In this document: piece by piece, positions 56,570-64,000 of the stretch
Position numbering within the stretch: position 1 is the first letter of the stretch
Layout: each line of letters begins with the position of its first letter
Source of the DNA: Oasisia sp. SBJ-2009
Taxonomy: Eukaryota > Annelida > Polychaeta > Sabellida > Siboglinidae
NCBI GenBank assembly: GCA_964017155.1
Contig: OZ024863.1
Coordinates: 43,702,584 to 43,766,583, forward strand
Reading direction: 5' to 3'
Length of the DNA stretch: 64,000 nt
Translations under genes and position numbers: made by a program
The notes under the pieces: model-generated
The model's input: only the letters and a program-made list of their open reading frames with translations
Told to the model about the DNA's origin: nothing
Databases searched by the model: none

Positions 56570-59500
56570 TGTGCTGGTGCGCAGGACTCCCGCAATTTCC
56601 TCCACCTCTATGGAACGTGCATGATGCAACAATATGAGGACAGTTACGAATAACTCATGTGAGAGTTAGAACAATGCATTCAGCCAGCTGGTTGGTCATG
56701 CGCATCCGACTATCTGGAGAGTCATTGACAGTCTGCGAAAAGACTGTGCCCTTGTGGCCACCGTGATGCTGCGAAATGACCGAGGTGAGCGGCCCAAGAA
56801 ATGGATTCAACGAGAGTCCAAAGACCTCCAGGACAAGCTATGCAACCTGTGTAAGGACTGCCGAGATGACAGAAAGACCATTTTGAGACACTAAGTGGAA
56901 TTGGCCACAGCAGTCGGTGAAAATAAACAGTCTGATGAATGGAACTAGAAGGTTAATGTTCACACTAGAAATAAAAATAATGTACTTGTTCGTTTAATCA
57001 TTCTCGGGTCTAGTATCACTGATGAGGGTTTTTTGTCCGAGGGGTTTATGTCCGGAAAGGGCTTATGTCTAGAGGGAGATATGTATGGAGGGGGTTTTGT
57101 CCTGAGGGTTTTTTGTTCGTGCACCGTCCCGGCAGAATTACAGTGGACCACATTTAGACAATAACAAAATCTGAATGTTTTAACGCCACGAACAGTAATG
57201 TACTGGACAGTCCTCACGGCTACACCATTCTTCATTGAAAAATAAACCATTTTGAATTTACCATTTTATGATATGACAAAGGCAAACTGATTTATTTCAG
57301 ACCAACAAAAGACAAGCTGCTCATGCAGTACCTCAGGAGTCCTTGCAGTCTAGCATGGAACAACAAGTGAAGGACCAGAAAGATTCCGGGCAGACCTCGC
57401 AGTCTGACACGAAACGACAGGTGGAGGAACAGAAACATTCCGGGCAGACCTCACAGTCTGGCACAAAACAACAGGTTGAGGAACAGAAACATTCCGGGCA
57501 GAACTCACAGTCTGGCACGAAACAACAGGTGGACGAACAGAAACATTCCGGGCAGACCTCACAGTCTGACACGAAACAACAGGTGGAGGAACAGAAACAT
57601 TATGGGCAGACCTCACAGTCTGACACGAAACAACAGATGGAGGAACAGAAATATTCCGGACAGACCTCACAGTCTGGCACGAAACAACAGGTTGAGGAAC
57701 AGAAATATTCTGGGCAGAACTCACAGTCTGGCACGAAACAACAGGTGGAGGAACAGAAACATTCCGGGCAGACCTCACAGTCTGACACAAAACAACAGGT
57801 GGAGGAACAGAAACATTCTGGGCAGACCTCACAGTCTGACACAAAACAACAGGTGGAGGAACAGAAATATCGTGGACAGTCCTCACAGTCTGACACGAAA
57901 CAACAGGTGGAGGAACAGAAATATCGTGGACAGTCCTCACCACCAGAAACGAAACAACTAGTGGAGGAACAGAAACGTACTGGACAGTCCTCACAGTCTG
58001 ACACAGAACAACAGGTGGACGAACAGAAACATACCGGAGAGTCTTCACAGTCTGACACAGGTCAACAGGAGGATGAACAGAAATGTACCGGAGAGTCCTT
58101 ACAGTCTGACACAGGTCAACAGGCGGACGAACAGAAATGTACTGGAGAGTCCTCACAGTCTGACACAGGTCAACAGGCGGACGAACAGAAACGTACCGGA
58201 GAGTCCTCACAGTCTGACATAGAACAACAGGTGGACGAACAGAAACATACTGGAGAGTCCTCACAATCTGACACAGAGCGACAGGCGGACGAACAGAAAT
58301 GTACTGGAGAGTCCTCAAAGTCTGACACAGAACAACAGGCGCACGAACAGAAACATACCGGAGAGTCCTCACAGTCTGACACAGAACAACAGGCGCATGA
58401 ACAGAAACGTATTGGAGAGTCCTCACAGTCTTCCACAGGTCAACAGGTGGATGAACAGAAACGTACCGGAGAGTCCTCACAGTCTGACATAGAACAACAG
58501 GCGGACGAACAGAAACGTACTGGAGAGTCCTCACAATCTGACACAGTACGACAGGCGGACGAACAGAAATATACTGGAGAGTTCTCACAGTCTGACACAG
58601 AACGACAGGCGGACGAACAGAAACATACTGGAGAGTCCTCACAGTCTGACACAGGTCCACAGGCGGACGAACAGAAACGTACCGGAGAGTCCTCACAATC
58701 TGACACAGAACGACAGGCGGACGAACAGAAACATACTGGAGAGTCCTCACAGTCTGACACAGGTCAACAGGCGGATGAACAGAAACGTACCGGAGAGTCC
58801 TCACAATCTGACACAAAACGACAGGCGGACGAACAGAAACGTACCGGAGAGTCCTCACAGTCTGACTCAGGTCAACAGGCAGACGAACAGAAACGTACCG
58901 GAGAGTCCTCACAGTCTGACACAGGTCAACAGGCGGATGAACAGAAACGTACCGGAGAGTCCTCACAGTCTGACATAGAACAACAGGCGGACGAACAGAA
59001 ACGTACCGGAGAGTCCTCACAGTCTGACATAGAACAACAGGCAGACGAACATATACGTACCGGAGAGTCCTCACAATCTGCCACAGAACGAAAGGCGGAC
59101 GAACAGAAACGTACCGGAGAGTCCTCTAAGTCTGACACAGAACAACAGGCGGACGAACAGAAATGTACCGGAGAGTCCTCAAAGTCTGACACAGATCAAC
59201 AGGCGGACGAACAGAAATGTACCGGAGAGTCCTCACAATCTGACACAGGTCAACAGGTGGACGAACAGAAACGCACCAGAGAGTCCTCACAGTCTGACAT
59301 AGAACGACAGGCGGACGAACAGAAATGTACCGGAGAGTCCTCACAGTCTGACACAGAACAAAAGTCGCACGAACAGAAACGTACTGGCGAGTCCTCACAC
59401 TCTGACACAAAACAACAGGCGGATGAACAGAAACATACTGGAGAGTCCTCACAGTCTGACACAGAACAACAGGCAGACGAACAGAAATGTACCGGAGAGT

Positions 59501-60550
59501 CCTCACAGTCTGACACAGAACAACAGGCGCACGAACAGAAACGTATTGGAGAGTCCTCACAGTCTGACACAGAACAACAGGCGGATGAACAGAAACGTAC
59601 TGGAGAGTCCTCACAGTCTGACACAAAACAACAGGTGGATGAACAGATGCAGGCTGTGCATGTCACACATCCCAAGCAGGAAATCTCTGAATACAGCAAG
59701 ACCGTTGGGGGAAATGACAAGTTGGAGCATGGTCTTGAGTACGACGGTAAACAAAAGAATGTTACAGAGCAAGGACGATCAGTCAACAACATCTCAGGTG
59801 AAATGGAAGTGGGCGATACTCATGGTCCATCAACCAGTCGGCAGGTAAATAAGTTCATACAAAATATATCAAAATCTTTGTCCTGAACATATTTTCTGTA
59901 TGGAAGTGTTTGCCATGCACTTGCTGGTTAGAACATAGTCAACAGACATATACTATTTCAGTAAAGTCTGTAGTGGAGTTATAATTTGCTGTACAAACCA
60001 TTTGTTAAAACTCCCAATATGTTAGCAATGTCAATAGGAAATTAATTTTGTTTGTAAATGTAATGGGTTTTGACACAACGCAAATGTCCTATTTAAATGC
60101 AAGGATTTTCACCCAGAACGTTTGATAAGAAATGTTCAGTATATCTGATTAAATTAAAAGTGCAGAACATTATATGAGCAATAGCAGGCGAAACATGAAC
60201 ATTCGCAGTGATAACATAGTGATAGCATAAGTTATGATTGATATAGTACATAATATCATGTTTACCACATTGTCTTTCCACTTCTCTGTAATATATGATT
60301 GCATGTTTGTACTCAAGATTACCCGTTAAGGGAATGCATGTATTTGTATTATGTTTAAGGCAGTGTCAAATAGATAGCATGGAAACTGCATCTCAAACAG
60401 CTTTATAGGCATGTTGAAGAACCTGGACGTTTATAATGCATAATGTGCAACAGTGTCATTTCTTGTTGAGGGGTTCCGTGTCAAAGGAATGTAGTATATG
60501 CGGTTTCTGTTTCTCTTACCAAATTTATTGCGAGCTTGACTTACTTTTAC

Positions 60551-60582
<32 letters not shown>

Positions 60583-63500
60583 ACATATATATATATATAT
60601 GTATATATGTGTGTGTATGTATATATATATATATTTATATATAAGTCTAAAGGCAGCTTGTGTCGACCAGTGCCTAGAGGACCAGCTTATGTAGACCAGG
60701 CATATTTTTTATTTAATACATTTTCCAAAGATATAAAACTGGAACATTGTTTGTAATACTAATGTTTAACAGATAATGAAAGTTCATCAAAATATTTCAA
60801 TAAATAAGGTATATGCAAAATAATCGGTCTACATAAAACCGCGTATGCACAGATGCCGATTTATGTAGACTGGAGCATGAACAAAACATTTACTATAAAT
60901 CCACATTAGTCGCTGGAGGCGCTGATATACGCAACTAGGGTCTAGTTGCGTATTAGCGCCTCTAGTGACTAACGTGGATTTGTGGAAGCCCATATTTGAG
61001 GGATCTATCGGTTCGCAACTAAGACAAAATGCAAGTTTTACTAATTTACACATAATAATATAGCATTTTGCATCAGTATGAAGCATATCATACACTGAAC
61101 ATGAAACTCTAACCCTTCGTTCGGTATATACCATAAATATAGATTTATAAGAACTTAGACCCGGTATACATAACCCGGCACACAATATACTCAAAAATAT
61201 GCAAGGCGCAGGAAAAAACATGCTCAAAATCACTTAAGATGTTGTTTATTTAAAAATTCATTACACACAGTACTTCACTGACATATTAGCTGTGTGCACA
61301 AGCAATGGCACTGATAAATGCAATTGTGTTAGTTGTGAACTAACACGTTGAATCTTTATGTAGACCAGTTTTGGTCTACATAAAACAGCGGTCTACATAA
61401 GCCGGTCCTATATGCATAATCAGTCGACATAAGCTGCCTTTAGGAGTATATATATATATATAATTCGATGTTGAAGGAAATGTTCTGTTTGTTAATGGCA
61501 ATTAATATACATAACATTGTAAAATAAATGTTATTATATACACTTGATATGTCTAAAGAAGTATACTTGTACAATACTTGCAAGAGGAATGTAATATTTT
61601 AACAAATAATAATGCCAACAAAATCGTTTCAGAACAGCCAAGAAAATCCAACCATTCGCGAGATGACAAAGAATGGCAGTAATATGGGCTCCAAGCAAGA
61701 CAGGTATGTTGATGTTAATTTATTTTTGTATTACATTTACAAAGCTCCATGTGCCCAAAAGAATCAAAATATGTTAAAACAAGGACATTATTGTAGCTTT
61801 AAAGGAACGATGCGATTAATACTTTTAAAACTATTTTCCTGAATATGCACTGTGGTCTAAGATGTCTGGTGAACATTCAGGGAAGGCTAAAATAAAAATT
61901 TATATGGCGCCATTCGTATTCATGTTTGCTGTAATTAAGCAACTCTCTAAACATGATAAGACTTCTATAGATGGTGATTGTACAATATGGGGTAAAGCTA
62001 AATTAAGGTAATGAGAGGAGTGGTGGGCTTATACTGCATTTGATTTTGCTGACTAACTATGTGCCTATGCCTGCCAGTCTGGTAAGGGAAGTGGGTTGAT
62101 GCAACAGAGAAGGTAGAATGATGGATGGAATCTCATTCAAAGGAACCTTTTTACGAATTTTCATCAGCTGATAGTTGTTGATATATGTGGTTGAATAATC
62201 ACCATTCAGCTATTTTGTTATGCCTTGATGCTTCCCAGTGAAGTTGATTTGACATTGGAATGCACAGTTTTGTCCGACAGTCAAACATGACACATTTTGA
62301 GTAGTTCTAAATATTGAATAAAGCACTAAGAATATACTTTTACTGCCATATGATGACATTCTACACAGCATCAAATTCAATATATATCGAATTTGCATCA
62401 GCAATTTAGCTTAGCAAGAATAAAATCACAATTATCACTCAAGTTGATGCTTTATTGTTTTTTGGTGGATTTTAGTGCATCCACGAAGCACAATCATGGG
62501 AACATCACCATTCAGTTCCACGCTGTCGTATCTTGTGACTTCAAACTTGTGGAGGATGACTCCGTGTCCATATGTTTTGACATGAATACACATGAACGGG
62601 GAAGTAAGAAATATGCTTTGACACGTGAAAGGTATGTCCCTTGTTTGTCACATATTACTGTTGTGTTTCTTACTAATATTAAATGCAATTTGTAAATGTA
62701 TTGAAAAGGAAAGTAGTACTGGTTGCTTTATGAACATATAAAGTAAATAAATATTTGACATGTATATAAATATGAATGAGCAGAATTTCATATCAAAAAT
62801 CTGGGAAATATAACTGCATTTTACATAACCTGAAGTGACGTTGTGATATAATAGATGCAAATGTTTTCTGATTGAAATCGTAACTGTAATGTTTGAAGAT
62901 CTTCACAGTAATACGCATACATCTAAATGTGTAACTAGGACATTGTATTGTTAATATGGCATCTGTACCCCACAATATTTCCATATAACTCAGTACAGTA
63001 GCTTTATTGTATGCTGATTACAGGAAATTGTCTTGTAAATTTGTAAATAATAATAAAAATATTACATAGTAAAAGTTTCTATATATACAAAGTTAAGACA
63101 AGAATTAATATCATATCATATCATATTTATACTACATGCACATGATATAAGTAAATCACAGGTCACAGGAGGAGAATGTCTATAATGTCTATGGCCACTG
63201 TGGAGCCCCAACGTATACAAACTAAGATACAAACAGCGCAGCATAGGGGGACCTAGAGTGAACTGATCTAGCAAAGTATTGATCATATGCAGTGAAAATA
63301 CTGATAGAGAATACTCTCACTTAGAGGTAACTCTCTGTAATGTTTCAGCAACCAACCAATTGTTGCAGCATACAAAACTATTATATCAATCACAGTGTTG
63401 TAGAAATGTTTAATTTTTAGTACGGCAATTGTTTACTAGCTAATTCCCATATTATGCTCTTATAATATTCTTCTAGGAAACTACCAAATGGATACTGGTT

Positions 63501-63667
63501 ATTTGGGAAACGTGTGGACTTTTCCAAATACCAAGTGACTGGAGGATACAGATACTACTACGAGATCAACACAGCCAAAAAGGGAAAGCCGATTTACGAG
63601 AAAATCAATGGTCAGTTAAAATCGCGGAAGCTGCATATACCGAAGAAGTGTCTACCGATACAGTGCG
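50335..63667 (+). CDS. RNF213-like giant E3 ubiquitin ligase, N-terminal part, 6 exons, continues past the right edge
   Basis: Six plus-strand exons join in phase: 50335-50551, 51871-52106, 57301-59844, 61633-61703, 62476-62631, 63477-63667, giving 1138 codons. In order they encode a double zinc ribbon (CxxCG...FCPECG), an acidic Ser/Glu-rich linker, about 42 tandem 18-residue repeats, a short basic link, and a beta-rich module ([13 protein letters not shown], then [16 protein letters not shown] and GYRYYYEIN). Human RNF213 likewise starts with a zinc ribbon, a long disordered stretch and a CBM20-like domain beginning VTVFFHAIISLHF, so I infer an RNF213-family protein. Those proteins have a dynein-like AAA+ core and a RING/RZ finger and act in lipid-droplet and antimicrobial ubiquitylation. 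None of that catalytic core is in the window. The last donor (GTTCGT after 63667) is weak. It could instead be another zinc-ribbon protein. Confidence 0.66.
50816..51769 (-). mobile_element. Pogo/Tigger-like DNA transposon remnant with TIRs and TA target site
   Basis: It has inverted ends GGGGAAGGGCAGGCAAAGTG and its imperfect complement ending CCACCCTTCCCC, each flanked by TA. On the minus strand at 51165-51060 a frame reads [20 protein letters not shown] then GGFMCEIC and a stop, the cysteine-rich C-terminal tail common in DDE_1 (pogo/jerky) transposases. The catalytic domain is gone. It lies in intron 1 of the RNF213-like gene. Confidence 0.75.
52243..53440 (-). mobile_element. Decayed CR1 copy, 3' part (intron 2 of the RNF213-like gene)
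   Basis: It matches the intact CR1 from its 3' UTR (AAGGAAGTCCATTGGCTTAT) through the RT region, with many substitutions, small indels and stops. Residual peptide includes [14 protein letters not shown] and [17 protein letters not shown] sequence. It stops inside the RT domain, where a composite insertion begins. It resumes at 55228. Confidence 0.88.
53444..55047 (-). pseudogene. RTE-like non-LTR reverse transcriptase, truncated, one in-frame stop
   Basis: One reading frame from about 54912 to 53440 is broken only by a TAG next to 54366. It encodes a linker region ([20 protein letters not shown]) and an RT with [41 protein letters not shown] and the catalytic FADD. The motif style ([18 protein letters not shown]) suggests the RTE/BovB-like group rather than CR1. 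It is cut off after EIQRRMAK and lacks its endonuclease. A second copy lies at 8774-9828. Confidence 0.82.
55048..55226 (+). mobile_element. CR1 3'-end piece, opposite orientation, inside the composite insertion
   Basis: It contains GTGCTAGTAGTGTTAATAT, the TAGATAGATAGGTTGGACTC block and the CTTGTTAAAT repeats of a CR1 3' UTR, reading on the plus strand. It is a strongly 5'-truncated CR1 copy fused to the RTE-like fragment at 55047. Confidence 0.8.
55228..56235 (-). mobile_element. Decayed CR1 copy, 5' part of the same insertion
   Basis: It continues the CR1 copy of 52243-53440 in the same orientation, from the RT N-terminal region into the endonuclease region, then ends abruptly (5' truncated). 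About 45 bp of CR1 are missing at the break relative to the intact element. Several frameshifts are present. Confidence 0.85.
56318..57118 (+). mobile_element. Mutator-like (MULE) element with ~115-bp TIRs, in intron 2 of the RNF213-like gene
   Basis: Arms 56318-56455 and 57004-57118 are imperfect inverted repeats rich in GGACAAAACCCC and GGACATAAACCCC motifs. Between them, plus strand 56670-56894 encodes [20 protein letters not shown]...RNDRG and ends in a stop. The HPTIWxxID motif is characteristic of the MULE transposase C-terminus. The catalytic part is missing. Confidence 0.75.
56523..56569. repeat. (TA)n microsatellite inside the MULE
   Basis: Uninterrupted TA run between the left TIR and the transposase remnant. 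Confidence 0.9.
57301..59844 (+). CDS. RNF213-like exon 3: array of about 42 tandem 18-residue repeats
   Basis: The 2544-nt exon (848 codons) follows TTTATTTCAG and ends CGGCAG/GTAAAT, phase 0 at both ends. Nearly all of it is a 54-bp repeat encoding units such as [18 protein letters not shown] in the first quarter and [18 protein letters not shown] afterwards. No internal stop or indel breaks the frame. The array is Gln/Ser/Glu/Thr/Lys rich with no hydrophobic core, so it should be disordered. Many SSQSD units look like possible CK2 or ATM-type SQ phosphosites (inference). The last 65 codons are non-repetitive. The 54-bp unit lacks stops in other frames, producing long antisense shadow ORFs. 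Confidence 0.85.
60551..60645. repeat. (TA)n microsatellite
   Basis: Interrupted TA run directly left of the 60648-61442 element, which may have targeted it. Confidence 0.9.
60648..61442. mobile_element. Nonautonomous TIR element with repeated GTCTACATAA motifs
   Basis: The inverted ends AAGGCAGCTTGTGTCGACC and GTCGACATAAGCTGCCTT lie next to TA. The similarity extends about 50 bp. GTCTACATAA or its complement recurs several times near both ends, like transposase-binding sites. A perfect-looking hairpin sits inside. It occupies intron 3 of the RNF213-like gene. Confidence 0.72.
60897..60981. mobile_element. 85-bp palindromic foldback
   Basis: The two arms, about 40 bp each (AATCCACATTAGTCGCTGG... 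and its complement), are separated by only a few bases with three or four mismatches. It is probably a small palindromic MITE nested in the larger element. Confidence 0.7.
62476..63667 (+). CDS. RNF213-like exons 5-6: CBM20-like beta domain
   Basis: Exon 5 (62476-62631) follows TTTTAG and ends GAAAG/GTATGT. Exon 6 (63477-63667) follows TTCTAG. Both junctions are phase 2. The peptide has alternating hydrophobic strands ([40 protein letters not shown]) and a basic end KLHIPKKC. Strand order and the FHA(V/I)(V/I)S start resemble the CBM20-like domain of RNF213. The aromatic sugar-binding residues cannot be assigned by eye. Exon 4 (61633-61703) is a 71-nt linker exon joining it to the repeat array. 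Confidence 0.62.
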
Positions 63668-63790
63668 GTTCGTTTATATTTGATTCTATTCATTGGTACA
63701 TATTCTTATGTATTGCTTTCACAATTAACTATCATAATATTAAACTTTGTTAAACTATTTTGTATAGTTTTGTTGATGTTCATGGCCGAT

Positions 63791-63792
<2 letters not shown>

Positions 63793-63868
<76 letters not shown>

Positions 63869-63875
63869 TGTGTGT
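63793..63875. repeat. (GT)n-(GCGT)n microsatellite
   Basis: About 120 bp after the last visible exon of the RNF213-like gene. Confidence 0.95.
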
Positions 63876-64000
63876 ACAGAGCTCCTGAATTCGTGATATT
63901 ATCTACTTGTCCAAAGAACAAACCAAACGATCAGTTGTCCATACAACAATCCACGTGTCCCAGGAACAACTAAATTTCAAAACCTACTTCTCTGTGATTT

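Noticed and set aside
57350..59792. Long minus-strand ORFs (574, 180, 166 codons) over the repeat exon
   Set aside because: Shadow frames of the 54-bp repeat; the plus frame alone has splice sites, phase continuity and a non-repetitive C-terminal end.

Overview
This window is animal nuclear DNA: two multi-exon genes with GT-AG introns lie at the ends of about 64 kb that is otherwise mostly transposon-derived. It has no bacterial features, no rRNA and no stand-alone tRNA gene. A lancelet (Branchiostoma-like cephalochordate) is my best guess. The reasons are a vertebrate-like TPR gene cut by many short introns, splice-site-anchored intronic minisatellites (I recall similar ones from amphioxus Adh, not checked here), an intact CR1 retrotransposon, TTAGGG-type repeats and an RNF213-like gene. 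This is inference; another invertebrate, such as a mollusc, is not excluded.

Left third (527-21216, minus strand): the first 27 coding exons of TPR, the nuclear-basket nucleoporin. They encode exactly 1005 codons with splice phases consistent at every junction, and the gene runs off the left edge. Its introns carry 25-bp and longer tandem repeats that abut or duplicate exon-intron boundaries, a deleted RTE-type retrotransposon inside one of those arrays, a tRNA-derived SINE and a CR1 scrap.

Middle (about 21.3-50.3 kb): intergenic and transposon-rich. It contains long-TIR elements of one family (three copies, one split by a full-length CR1 whose two ORFs are intact), TA-flanked pogo-like elements with transposase tail remnants, a foldback with a telomere-like loop, nested elements with GGGGCGTCGAT ends, a duplicated 430-460 bp segment, a short tandem array interrupted by a SINE, a decayed reverse transcriptase, and a THAP-like remnant.

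Right third (50335 to the right edge, plus strand): the 5' part of a gene that looks like an RNF213-family E3 ligase. In order it has a double zinc ribbon, a very long low-complexity exon of about 42 tandem 18-residue repeats, and two exons resembling the RNF213 N-terminal CBM20-like domain. The AAA+ and RING parts would lie beyond the right edge. Its second intron holds a CR1 copy split by a composite RTE/CR1 insertion and a Mutator-like element with long TIRs and a transposase remnant.

The two genes are divergent and about 29 kb apart; I see no functional link between them. Exon limits were read by eye from splice motifs, phase and homology, and may be off by a base or two.
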